A DNA stretch of 64,000 nt, taken from Embiotoca jacksoni. Lineage: Eukaryota > Chordata > Actinopteri > Embiotocidae. A program made the position numbers and the translations under genes. The stretch covers positions 322,001-386,000 of the forward strand of contig JAKOON010000108.1 in assembly GCA_022577435.1 (NCBI GenBank), written 5' to 3'. Below, in pieces: positions 45,601-59,451 of the stretch. The notes beneath the pieces are model-generated. The model ran no database searches and was not told where the DNA came from. It saw only the letters and a program-made list of their open reading frames with translations. How positions within the stretch are numbered: position 1 is the stretch's first letter; each line of letters begins with the position of its first letter.

Positions 45601-46448
45601 CAAGCAAAACATCTCGAACAAAAAAACAACATCTGGAACACAAGCAGAACATCTGGAACACAAGCAGGAGATCTGGAACACAAGAAGAACATCTGCAACA
45701 CAAGTACAACATCTGCAACACGAGAACAAGATCTGGAAAACAAAAACAACTTCTGTAACACAAGTACAACATCGGGAGCACAAAAACAAAATCTGGAACA
45801 CAAGTAGAACATCTGGAAAACAAGTAGAACATCGGGAACACAAGTAGAACATCTGGAACACGAGAACAACATCTGGAACACAAGTATGACATCTAGAAGA
45901 CAAGTACAACATCTGGAACACAAGTAGAACATCTGGAACACAAGTACAACATCTAGAACACAGGTAGAACAACTGGAACACAAGAACAACACTTGGAAAA
46001 CAAGTAGAACATCTGGAACACAAGAACATCATCTGGAACACAAGTACACCATCTGGAAAACAAGTACAACATCTGGAACACAGGTACAACATCTGGAACA
46101 GAAGTACAACATTTGGAAAACCAGTACAACATCTGGAACACAAGTACAACATCTGGAACACAAGTAGAACATCTGGAAAACGAGTATAACTTCTGGAAAA
46201 TAAGTGCAACATTTGGAAAATAAGTGCAACATCTGGAACACAAATACAACTTCTGGAACACAAGTACAACATCTAGATCACAAGTACAACATCTGGAACA
46301 CAAGCAGAACATCTGGAACACAAGCAGAACATCTGGAACACAAGCAGGAGATCGGGAACACAAGTAGAACATCTGCAACACAAGTACAACATCTGCAACA
46401 CGAGAACAATATCTGGAAGAAAAAAAAAACAGCTTCTGGAACACAAGT
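39672..46448 (+). repeat. 6,937-bp HOR, copy 2, with a 160-bp deletion
   Basis: This copy follows copy 1 head to tail at offset 6,937 up to about 44228-44250 and at 6,777 afterwards. The 160 bp lost are eight whole monomers corresponding to about 37312-37471 (CTCAAGAAG through the second GTACACC pair and A-rich neighbours). Few other differences were seen. One is AACACAACGTTTGG-type ACGTTTGG at 45550 against ACATTTGG. Confidence 0.9.
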
Positions 46449-49400
46449 ACAACATCTGGAACACAAAAACAAAATCCGGAACACAAGTAGAACATCTGGA
46501 AAACAAGTAGAACATCGGGAACACAAGTACAACATTTGGAACACAAGAACAACATCTGGAAAACAGGTATGACATCTGGAACAAAAGAATATCATCCGGA
46601 ACACAAGTACAACATCTGGATCACAAGTACAACATCTGGAACACAAGAACAACATATTGAACAGAAGCAAAACATCTCGAACAAAAAAACAACATCTGGA
46701 ACACAAGTAGAACATCTGGAAAACAAGTAGAACATCGGGAAAATAAGTAGAACATCTGGAACACAAGAACAACATCTGGAACACAAGTATGACATCTAGA
46801 AGACAAGTACAACATCTGGAACACAAGTAGAACATCTGGAACACAAGTACAACATCTAGAACACAGGTAGAACAACTGGAACACAAGAACAACACTTGGA
46901 AAACAAGTAGAACATCTGGAACACAAGAACATCATCTGGAACACAAGTACGCCATCTGGAAAACAAGTACAACATCTGGAACACAGGTACAACATCTGGA
47001 ACACAAGTACAACATTTGGAAAACCAGTACAACATCTGGAACACAAGTACAACATCTGGAACACAAGTAGAACATCTGGAAAACGAGTATAACTTCTGGA
47101 AAATAAGTGCAACATTTGGAAAATAAGTGCAACATCTGGAACACAAATACAACTTCTGGAACACAAGTACAACATCTAGATCACAAGTACAACATCTGGA
47201 ACACAAGCAGAACATCTGGAACACAAGCAGAACATCTGGAACACAAGCAGGAGATCGGGAACACAAGTAGAACATCTGCAACACAAGTACAACATCTGCA
47301 ACACGAGAACAATATCTGGAAGAAAAAAAAAACAGCTTCTGGAACACAAGTACAACATCTGGAACACAAAAACAAAATCCGGAACACAAGTAGAACATCT
47401 GGAAAACAAGTAGAACATCGGGAACACAAGTACAACATTTGGAACACAAGAACAACATCTGGAAAACAGGTATGACATCTGGAACAAAAGAATATCATCC
47501 GGAACACAAGTACAACATCTGGATCACAAGTACAACATCTGGAACACAAGAACAACATATTGAACAGAAGCAAAACATCTCGAACAAAAAAACAACATCT
47601 GGAACACAAGTAGAACATCTGGAAAACAAGTAGAACATCGGGAAAATAAGTAGAACATCTGGAACACAAGAACAACATCTGGAACACAAGTATGACATCT
47701 AGAAGACAAGTACAACATCTGGAACACAAGTAGAACATCTGGAACACAAGTACAACATCTAGAACACAGGTAGAACAACTGGAACACAAGAACAACACTT
47801 GGAAAACAAGTAGAACATCTGGAACACAAGAACATCATCTGGAACACAAGTACGCCATCTGGAAAACAAGTACAACATCTGGAACACAGGTACAACATCT
47901 GGAACACAAGTACAACATTTGGAAAACCAGTACAACATCTGGAACACAAGTACAACATCTGGAACACAAGTAGAACATCTGGAAAACGAGTATAACTTCT
48001 GGAAAATAAGTGCAACATTTGGAAAATAAGTGCAACATCTGGAACACAAATACAACTTCTGGAACACAAGTACAACATCTAGATCACAAGTACAACATCT
48101 GGAACACAAGCAGAACATCTGGAACACAAGCAGAACATCTGGAACACAAGCTGGAGATCTGGAACACAAGTAGAACATCTGCAACACAAGTACAACATCT
48201 GGATCACAAGTACAACATCTGGAACACAGGAATATCATCCGGAACACAAGTACAACATCTGGATCACAAGTACAACATCTGGAACAGAATTAGAACATCT
48301 GCAACACAAGCAGAACATCTGGAACACAAGTACAACATCTGGAACACAAGTAGAGCACCATGAAAACACCTACAAAAACATCTGGAACACAAGAGGAACA
48401 TCTGGAAAACAAGTGGAACATAGGGAAAACAAGTAGAACATCGGAAACACAAGTAGAACATCTGTAACACAAGAACAACACTTGGAACACAAGTAGAAAA
48501 GTAGAACATCTGGAACACAAGAACATCATCTGGAACACAAGTACACCATCTTGAACACAAGTAGAACATCTGCAACACAAGTAGAACATCTGGAATACAA
48601 GAACAACATCTGGAACACCAGTACAACATCTGGAACACAAGTACAACATTTGGAAGACAAGAACAACATCTGGAACACAAGTATGACATCTGGAAGACAA
48701 GTAGAACATCTGGAACACAGGTGCAACATCTGGAACACAAATACAACTTCTGGAACACAAGACCAACATCTGGATCACAAGTACAACATCTGGAACACAA
48801 TAACAACATATTGAACACAAGCAAAACATCTCGAACAAAAAAACAACATCTGGAACACAAGCAGAACATCTGGAACACAAGCAAAATATCTCGAACAAAA
48901 AAACAACATCTGGAAAACAAGTAGAACATCTTCAACACAAGTACAACATCTGCAACACGAGAACAACATCTGGAAAACAAATACAACATCTGGAACACAA
49001 GTACAACATCTGGAACACAAAAACAAAATCTGGAACACAAGTAGAACATCTGGAAAACAAGTAGAACATTGGAAACATGAGTAGAACATCTGCAATACAA
49101 GTAGAACATCTGGGAACAGATAAACAACATTTGGGACAGAAGAACAACATCTGGAACACAAGCAGAAAATCTGGAACACAAGAACAACATCTGGAACACA
49201 AGTATGGCATCTGGAACACAAGTAGAACATCTGGAAGACAAGTAGAACATCTGGAACACAAGTAGAACATCTGCAACACAAGTAGAACATCTGGAACACA
49301 AGAACAACACTTGGAACACAAGTAGAAAAGTAGAACATCTGGAACACAAGAACATCATCTGGAACACAAGTACACAATCTGGAAAACAAGTACAACATCT

Positions 49401-50342
49401 GGAACACAAGTATAACATCTGGAACACAAGTAGAACATCTGCAACACAAGTAGAACATCTGGAACACAAGAACAACATCTGGAACACCAGTACAACATCT
49501 GGAACACCAGAATAACATCTGGAACACAAGAGGAACATCTGGAAAACAAGTGCAAAATCTGGAACACAAGAGGAACATCTGGAAAACAAGTGGAACATAG
49601 GGAACACAAGTAGAACATCGGCAACACAAGTAGAACATCTGTAACACAAGTAGAACATCTGGAAAACAAGTAGAACATCTGGAACACGTGTTGAACATCT
49701 GGAACACAAGAACAACTTCTGGAACACAAGTACAACATTTGGAACACAAGTACACCATCTGGAAAACAAGTACACCATCTAGAAAACAAGTACAACATCT
49801 GGAACTCAAGAAGAACATGTGGAACACAAGTACAACTTCTGGAACACAAGTACAACATTTGGAAAACAAGTACACCATCTGGAAAACAAGTACACCATCT
49901 GGAAAACAAGTACAACATCTGCAACACAAGTACAACATCTGGAAAACAAGTACAACATCTGGAACAGAAGTAGAACATCTGGAACACAAGCAAAACATCT
50001 CGAAAAAAAACAACAACATCTGGAACACAAGAACAACATCTGGAAAACAAGAATGACATCTGGAACACAGGAATATCATCCAGAACACAAGTACAACATC
50101 TGGATCACAAGTACAACATCTGGAACACAGGAATATCATCCGGAACACAAGTACAACATCTGGATCACAAGTACAACATCTGGAACAGAAGTAGAACATC
50201 TGGAACACAAGCAAAACATCTCGAACAAAAAAAACAACATCTGGAACACAAGCAGAACATCTGGAACACAAATAAAACATCTGCAACACAAGTACAACAT
50301 CTGTAACACGAGAACAACATCTGGAAAAGAAGTACAACATCT
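45575..50342 (+). repeat. 4,768-bp HOR, copy 1 (three 903-bp sub-units)
   Basis: Starting inside the previous HOR at the GAACAACATATTG unit, this 4,768-bp unit is repeated from 50343. It carries three successive versions of a 903-bp sub-unit and then the block with GTGTTG, CTCAAGAAG and the A8 21-mer. The join at 50342 (GAAGTACAACAT then CTGGAACACAAG) is out of the order seen at 44.6 and 54.2 kb, marking the HOR boundary. Confidence 0.85.
45863..48200 (+). repeat. 903-bp sub-HOR, about 2.6 tandem copies
   Basis: Sub-units begin at about 45863, 46766 and 47669. The first has GTACACCATC where the second and third have GTACGCCATC (near 46949 and 47852), and the first uses AACAGAAGTACAAC where the others use AACACAAG. 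The third departs from the pattern near 48152, where GCTGGAG replaces GCAGGAG, and then lacks the A10 landmark. The length equals 44 monomers of 20 bp plus the 23-bp A10 monomer. Confidence 0.9.
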
Positions 50343-53300
50343 GGAACACAAGAACAACATATTGAACACAAGCAAAACATCTCGAACAAAAAAACAACAT
50401 CTGGAACACAAGCAGAACATCTGGAACACAAGCAGGAGATCTGGAACACAAGAAGAACATCTGCAACACAAGTACAACATCTGCAACACGAGAACAAGAT
50501 CTGGAAAACAAAAACAACTTCTGTAACACAAGTACAACATCGGGAGCACAAAAACAAAATCTGGAACACAAGTAGAACATCTGGAAAACAAGTAGAACAT
50601 CGGGAACACAAGTAGAACATCTGGAACACGAGAACAACATCTGGAACACAAGTATGACATCTAGAAGACAAGTACAACATCTGGAACACAAGTAGAACAT
50701 CTGGAACACAAGTACAACATCTAGAACACAGGTAGAACAACTGGAACACAAGAACAACACTTGGAAAACAAGTAGAACATCTGGAACACAAGAACATCAT
50801 CTGGAACACAAGTACACCATCTGGAAAACAAGTACAACATCTGGAACACAGGTACAACATCTGGAACAGAAGTACAACATTTGGAAAACCAGTACAACAT
50901 CTGGAACACAAGTACAACATCTGGAACACAAGTAGAACATCTGGAAAACGAGTATAACTTCTGGAAAATAAGTGCAACATTTGGAAAATAAGTGCAACAT
51001 CTGGAACACAAATACAACTTCTGGAACACAAGTACAACATCTAGATCACAAGTACAACATCTGGAACACAAGCAGAACATCTGGAACACAAGCAGAACAT
51101 CTGGAACACAAGCAGGAGATCGGGAACACAAGTAGAACATCTGCAACACAAGTACAACATCTGCAACACGAGAACAATATCTGGAAGAAAAAAAAAACAG
51201 CTTCTGGAACACAAGTACAACATCTGGAACACAAAAACAAAATCCGGAACACAAGTAGAACATCTGGAAAACAAGTAGAACATCGGGAACACAAGTACAA
51301 CATTTGGAACACAAGAACAACATCTGGAAAACAGGTATGACATCTGGAACAAAAGAATATCATCCGGAACACAAGTACAACATCTGGATCACAAGTACAA
51401 CATCTGGAACACAAGAACAACATATTGAACAGAAGCAAAACATCTCGAACAAAAAAACAACATCTGGAACACAAGTAGAACATCTGGAAAACAAGTAGAA
51501 CATCGGGAAAATAAGTAGAACATCTGGAACACAAGAACAACATCTGGAACACAAGTATGACATCTAGAAGACAAGTACAACATCTGGAACACAAGTAGAA
51601 CATCTGGAACACAAGTACAACATCTAGAACACAGGTAGAACAACTGGAACACAAGAACAACACTTGGAAAACAAGTAGAACATCTGGAACACAAGAACAT
51701 CATCTGGAACACAAGTACGCCATCTGGAAAACAAGTACAACATCTGGAACACAGGTACAACATCTGGAACACAAGTACAACATTTGGAAAACCAGTACAA
51801 CATCTGGAACACAAGTACAACATCTGGAACACAAGTAGAACATCTGGAAAACGAGTATAACTTCTGGAAAATAAGTGCAACATTTGGAAAATAAGTGCAA
51901 CATCTGGAACACAAATACAACTTCTGGAACACAAGTACAACATCTAGATCACAAGTACAACATCTGGAACACAAGCAGAACATCTGGAACACAAGCAGAA
52001 CATCTGGAACACAAGCTGGAGATCTGGAACACAAGTAGAACATCTGCAACACAAGTACAACATCTGGATCACAAGTACAACATCTGGAACACAGGAATAT
52101 CATCCGGAACACAAGTACAACATCTGGATCACAAGTACAACATCTGGAACAGAATTAGAACATCTGCAACACAAGCAGAACATCTGGAACACAAGTACAA
52201 CATCTGGAACACAAGTAGAGCACCATGAAAACACCTACAAAAACATCTGGAACACAAGAGGAACATCTGGAAAACAAGTGGAACATAGGGAAAACAAGTA
52301 GAACATCGGAAACACAAGTAGAACATCTGTAACACAAGAACAACACTTGGAACACAAGTAGAAAAGTAGAACATCTGGAACACAAGAACATCATCTGGAA
52401 CACAAGTACACCATCTTGAACACAAGTAGAACATCTGCAACACAAGTAGAACATCTGGAATACAAGAACAACATCTGGAACACCAGTACAACATCTGGAA
52501 CACAAGTACAACATTTGGAAGACAAGAACAACATCTGGAACACAAGTATGACATCTGGAAGACAAGTAGAACATCTGGAACACAGGTGCAACATCTGGAA
52601 CACAAATACAACTTCTGGAACACAAGACCAACATCTGGATCACAAGTACAACATCTGGAACACAATAACAACATATTGAACACAAGCAAAACATCTCGAA
52701 CAAAAAAACAACATCTGGAACACAAGCAGAACATCTGGAACACAAGCAAAATATCTCGAACAAAAAAACAACATCTGGAAAACAAGTAGAACATCTTCAA
52801 CACAAGTACAACATCTGCAACACGAGAACAACATCTGGAAAACAAATACAACATCTGGAACACAAGTACAACATCTGGAACACAAAAACAAAATCTGGAA
52901 CACAAGTAGAACATCTGGAAAACAAGTAGAACATTGGAAACATGAGTAGAACATCTGCAATACAAGTAGAACATCTGGGAACAGATAAACAACATTTGGG
53001 ACAGAAGAACAACATCTGGAACACAAGCAGAAAATCTGGAACACAAGAACAACATCTGGAACACAAGTATGGCATCTGGAACACAAGTAGAACATCTGGA
53101 AGACAAGTAGAACATCTGGAACACAAGTAGAACATCTGCAACACAAGTAGAACATCTGGAACACAAGAACAACACTTGGAACACAAGTAGAAAAGTAGAA
53201 CATCTGGAACACAAGAACATCATCTGGAACACAAGTACACAATCTGGAAAACAAGTACAACATCTGGAACACAAGTATAACATCTGGAACACAAGTAGAA

Positions 53301-54207
53301 CATCTGCAACACAAGTAGAACATCTGGAACACAAGAACAACATCTGGAACACCAGTACAACATCTGGAACACCAGAATAACATCTGGAACACAAGAGGAA
53401 CATCTGGAAAACAAGTGCAAAATCTGGAACACAAGAGGAACATCTGGAAAACAAGTGGAACATAGGGAACACAAGTAGAACATCGGCAACACAAGTAGAA
53501 CATCTGTAACACAAGTAGAACATCTGGAAAACAAGTAGAACATCTGGAACACGTGTTGAACATCTGGAACACAAGAACAACTTCTGGAACACAAGTACAA
53601 CATTTGGAACACAAGTACACCATCTGGAAAACAAGTACACCATCTAGAAAACAAGTACAACATCTGGAACTCAAGAAGAACATGTGGAACACAAGTACAA
53701 CTTCTGGAACACAAGTACAACATTTGGAAAACAAGTACACCATCTGGAAAACAAGTACACCATCTGGAAAACAAGTACAACATCTGCAACACAAGTACAA
53801 CATCTGGAAAACAAGTACAACATCTGGAACAGAAGTAGAACATCTGGAACACAAGCAAAACATCTCGAAAAAAAACAACAACATCTGGAACACAAGAACA
53901 ACATCTGGAAAACAAGAATGACATCTGGAACACAGGAATATCATCCAGAACACAAGTACAACATCTGGATCACAAGTACAACATCTGGAACACAGGAATA
54001 TCATCCGGAACACAAGTACAACATCTGGATCACAAGTACAACATCTGGAACAGAAGTAGAACATCTGGAACACAAGCAAAACATCTCGAACAAAAAAAAC
54101 AACATCTGGAACACAAGCAGAACATCTGGAACACAAATAAAACATCTGCAACACAAGTACAACATCTGTAACACGAGAACAACATCTGGAAAAGAAGTAC
54201 AACATCT
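50343..54207 (+). repeat. 4,768-bp HOR, copy 2, shortened to 3,865 bp
   Basis: The block matches copy 1 at offset 4,768 at its left end and at 3,865 from about 51.2 kb on. The difference is exactly 903, so one sub-unit is missing and two remain. It keeps the first-type sub-unit (GTACACC, near 50815) and a later-type one (GTACGCC, near 51717). Downstream, private variants of copy 1 such as GGAAACATGAG (49076/52941) and CACCATG (48358/52223) are all shared. Confidence 0.9.
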
Positions 54208-57200
54208 GAAACACAAGTAGAACATCTGCAACACAAGCAGAACATCTGGAACACAAGTACAACATCTGGAACACAAGAGGAACATCTGGAAAACAAGTGG
54301 AACATAGGGAACACAAGTAGAACATCTGTAACACAGGTAGAACATCTGGAACACTAGTACAACATTTGGAACAGAAGAACAACATCTGGAAAACAAGTTT
54401 GACATCTGGAACACAAGAATATCATCCGGAACACAAGTAGAACATTTGGAACACAGGTGGAACATCTGGAACACTAGAACAACACTTGGAAAACAAGTAC
54501 AACATCTGGAACACAAGTACAACATCTGGAACACAAGTAGAACATCTGGAAAACGAGTATAACTTCTGGAAAATAAGTGCAACATTTGGAAAATAAGTGC
54601 AACATCTGGAACACAAATACAACTTCTGGAACATAAGTACAAAATTTGGAAAACAAGTACAACATCTGGAACACAAATACAACTTCTGGAACACAAGTAC
54701 AACATCTAGATCACAAGTACAACATCTGGAACACAAGCAGAACATCTGGAACACAAGCAGAACATCTGGAACACAAGCAGGAGATCTGGAACACAAGAAG
54801 AACATCTGCAACACAAGTACAACATCTGCAACACGAGAACAAGATCTGGAAAACAAAAACAACTTCTGTAACACAAGTACAACATCGGGAGCACAAAAAC
54901 AAAATCTGGAACACAAGTAGAACATCTGGAAAACAAGTAGAACATTGGAAACACGAGTAGAACATCTGCAACACAAGTAGAACATCTGGGAACAGATAAA
55001 CAACATTTGGGACAGAAGAACAACATCTGGAACACAAGCAGAAAATCTGGAACACAAGAACAACATCTGGAACACAAGTATGGCATCTGGAACACAAGTA
55101 GAACATCTGGAAGACAAGTAGAACATCTGGAACACAAGTAGAACATCTGCAACACAAGTAGAACATCTGGAACACAAGAACAACACTTGGAACACAAGTA
55201 GAAAAGTAGAACATCTGGAACACAAGAACATCATCTGGAAAACAAGTACACAATCTGGAAAACAAGTACAACATCTGGAACACAAGAGGAACATCTGGAA
55301 AACAAGTGGAACATAGGGAACACAAGTAGAACATCGGCAACACAAGTAGAACATCTGTAACACAAGTAGAACATCTGGAAAACAAGTAGAACATCTGGAA
55401 CACGTGTTGAACATCTGGAACACAAGAACAACTTCTGGAACACAAGTACAACATTTGGAACACAAGTACACCATCTGGAAAACAAGTACACCATCTGGAA
55501 AACAAGTACAACATCTGGAACTCAAGAAGAACATGTGGAACACAAGTACAACTTCTGGAACACAAGTACAACATTTGGAAAACAAGTACACCATCTGGAA
55601 AACAAGTACACCATCTGGAAAACAAGTACAACATCTGCAACACAAGTACAACATCTGGAAAACAAGTACAACATCTGGAACAGAAGTAGAACATCTGGAA
55701 CACAAGCAAAACATCTCGGAAAAAAAACAACAACATCTGGAACACAAGAACAACATCTGGAAAACAAGAATGACATCTGGAACACAGGAATATCATCCAG
55801 GACACAAGTACAACATCTGGATCACAAGTACAACATCTGGAACACAGGAATATCATCCGGAACACAAGTACAACATCTGGATCACAAGTACAACATCTGG
55901 AACAGAAGTAGAACATCTGGAACACAAGCAAAACATCTCGAACAAAAAAAACAACATCTGCAACACAAGCAGAACATCTGGAACACAAATAAAACATCTG
56001 CAACACAAGTACAACATCTGTAACACGAGAACAACATCTGGAAAACAAGTACAACATCTGAAACACAAGTAGAACATCTGCAACACAAGCAGAACATCTG
56101 GAACACAAGTACAACATCTGGAACACAAGTAGAGCACCTGGAAAACACCTGGAACACAAGTGCAAAATCTGGAACACAAGAGGAACATCTGGAAAACAAG
56201 TGGAACATAGGGAACACAAGTAGAACATCTGTAACACAAGTAGTACATCTGGAAAACAAGTAGAACATCTGGAACACAGGTAGAACATCTGGAACACTAG
56301 TACAACATTTGGAACAGAAGAACAACATCTGGAAAACAAGTGTGACATCTGGAACACAAGAATATCATCCGGAACACAAGTAGAACATTTGGAACACAGG
56401 TGGAACATCTGGAACACTAGAACAACACTTGGAAAACAAGTACAACATCTGGAACACAAGTACAACATCTGGAACACAAGTAGAACATCTGGAAAACGAG
56501 TATAACTTCTGGAAAATAAGTGCAACATTTGGAAAATAAGTGCAACATCTGGAACACAAATACAACTTCTGGAACATAAGTACAAAATTTGGAAAACAAG
56601 TACAACATCTGGAACACAAGTAGAACATCTGCAACACAAGTAGAACATCTGTAACACTAGTAGAACATCTGGATAACTAGTAGAACATCTGGAACACAAG
56701 AACAACATCTGGAACACAAGTACAACATTTGGAACAGAAGAACAACATCTGGAACAGAAGCAGAAAATCTGGAACACAAGAACAACATCTGGAACTCAAG
56801 TATGACATCTGGAACAGATAAATAACATCTGGAACACCAGTACAACATATGGAACACGAGAACAACATCTGCAATTCAAGAACAACATCTGGAAAACAAG
56901 TATGACATTTGGAACACAAGAACATCATCCGGAACACATGTACAACATCTGGATCACAAGTACAACATCTGGAACACAAGAACAAAATTTGGAAAACAAG
57001 AACATCTGGAACACAAGTATGACATCTGGAAGACAAGTAGAACATCTGGAACACAGGTGGAACATCTGGAACACAAGAACAACACTTGGAACACAAGTAC
57101 AACATTTGGAAAACAAGTACAACATCTGGAACACAAGAACAACATATTGAACACAAGCAAAACATCTCGAACAAAAAAACAACATCTGGAACACAAGCAG

Positions 57201-58010
57201 AACATCTGGAACACAAGCAGGAGATCTGGAACACAAGAAGAACATCTGCAACACAAGTACAACATCTGCAACACGAGAACAAGATCTGGAAAACAAAAAC
57301 AACTTCTGTAACACAAGTACAACATCGGGAGCACAAAAACAAAATCTGGAACACAAGTAGAACATCTGGAAAACAAGTAGAACATCGGGAACACAAGTAG
57401 AACATCTGGAACACGAGAACAACATCTGGAACACAAGTATGACATCTAGAAGACAAGTACAACATCTGGAACACAAGTAGAACATCTGGAAAACAAGTGG
57501 AAGATCGGGAACACAAGTAGAACATCTGCAACACAAGTAGAACATCTGTAACACTAGTAGAACATCTGGATAACTAGTAGAACATCTGGAAAACATGTTG
57601 AACATCTGGAACACAAGAACAACATCTGGAACACAAGTACAACATTTGGAACAGAAGAACAACATCTGGAACACAAGCAGAAAATCTGGAACACAAGAAC
57701 AACATCTGTAACTCAAGTATGACATCTGGAACAGATAAATAACATCTGGAACACCAGTACAACATATGGAACACAAATACAACTTCTGGAACACAAGTAC
57801 AACATCTAGATCACAAGTACAACATCTGGAACACAAGCAGAACATCTGGAACACAAGCAGAACATCTGGAACACAAGCAGGAGATCTGGAACACAAGAAG
57901 AACATCTGCAACACAAGTACAACATCTGCAACACGAGAACAAGATCTGGAAAACAAAAACAACTTCTGTAACACAAGTACAACATCGGGAGCACAAAAAC
58001 AAAATCTGGA
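54208..58010 (+). repeat. Dispersed mosaic copy of the 22-25.6 kb region
   Basis: About 54.21-54.65 kb follows 44.6-45.16 kb with several monomers missing. From about 54656 it follows 25.0-25.6 kb (offset 29,661), then 22.7-24.3 kb (offset 32,701) and 24.3-25.25 kb (offset about 32,760). It shares with 23.96 kb the rare loss of the ACATGTTG monomer after GGATAACTAG (56680). Private changes include CCAGGACAC near 55799. Confidence 0.7.
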
Positions 58011-59451
58011 ACACAAGAACAACATCTGGAAAACAAGAATGACATCTGGAACACAGGAATATCATCCAGAACACAAGTACAACATCTGGATCACAAGTAC
58101 AACATCTGGAACAGAAGTAGAACATCTGGAACACAAGCAAAACATCTCGAACAAAAAAAACAACATCTGGAACACAAGCAGAACATCTGGAACACAAATA
58201 AAACATCTGCAACACCAGTACAACATCTGTAACACGAGAACAACATCTGGAAAACAAGTACAACATCTGAAACACAAGTAGAACATCTGCAACACAAGCA
58301 GAACATCTGGAACACAAGTAGAACATCTGTAACACAAGTAGTACATCTGGAAAACAAGTAGAACATCTGGAACACAGGTAGAACATCTGGAACACTAGTA
58401 CAACATTTGGAACAGAAGAACAACATCTGGAAAACAAGTTTGACATCTGGAACACAAGAATATCATCCGGAACACAAGTAGAACATTTGGAACACAGGTG
58501 GAACATCTGGAACACTAGAACAACACTTGGAAAACAAGTACAACATCTGGAACACAAGTACAACATCTGGAACACAAGTAGAACATCTGGAAAACGAGTA
58601 TAACTTCTGGAAAATAAGTGCAACATTTGGAAAATAAGTGCAACATCTGGAACACAAATACAACTTCTGGAACATAAGTACAAAATTTGGAAAACAAGTA
58701 CAACATCTGGAACACGAGTACAACATCTGGAACACAAGTAGAACATCTGGAAAACAAGTGGAAGATCGGGAACACAAGTAGAACATCTGCAACACAAGTA
58801 GAACATCTGTAACACTAGTAGAACATCTGGATAACTAGTAGAACATCTGGAAAACATGTTGAACATCTGGAACACAAGAACAACATCTGGAACACAAGTA
58901 CAACATTTGGAACAGAAGAACAACATCTGGAACACAAGCAGAAAATCTGGAACACAAGAACAACATATTGAACACAAGCAAAACATCTCGAACAAAAAAA
59001 CAACATCTGGAACACAAGCAGAACATCTGGAACACAAGCAAAATATCTCGAACAAAAAAACAACATCTGGAAAACAAGTAGAACATCTGCAACACAAGTA
59101 CAACATCTGCAACACGAGAACAACATCTGGAAAACAAATACAACATCTGGAACACAAGCAGGAGATCGGGAACACAAGAAGAACATCTGCAACACAAGTA
59201 CAACATCTGCAACACGAGAACAAGATCTGGAAAACAAAAACAACTTCTGTAACACAAGTACAACATCGGGAGCACAAAAACAAAATCTGGAACACAAGTA
59301 GAACATCTGGAAAACAAGTAGAACATCGGGAACACAAGTAGAACATCTGTAACACAAGTAGAACATCTGGAAAACAAGTAGAACATCTGGAACACATGTT
59401 GAACATCTGGAACACAAGTAGAACATCTGCAACACAAGTAGAACATCTGGA
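58011..59451 (+). repeat. Mosaic block joining three older segments
   Basis: About 58.01-58.32 kb follows the CAGGAATATCATCCAG / A-rich series of 32.5-32.8 kb with deletions. About 58.33-58.95 kb follows 32.93-33.56 kb (offset 25,394). About 58.96-59.45 kb follows 30.69-31.2 kb. The switch near 58960 joins GAACAACAT to ATTGAACAC in register, as expected from exchange between homologous monomers. Confidence 0.6.

Noticed and set aside
49819..50526. Plus-strand open frame of 235 codons (NTSTTSGTQVQHLEHK-like repeat)
   Set aside because: It is open only because this stretch is rich in GTAC monomers. GTAG monomers give TAG stops on either side. It is a repeat translation, not a gene.
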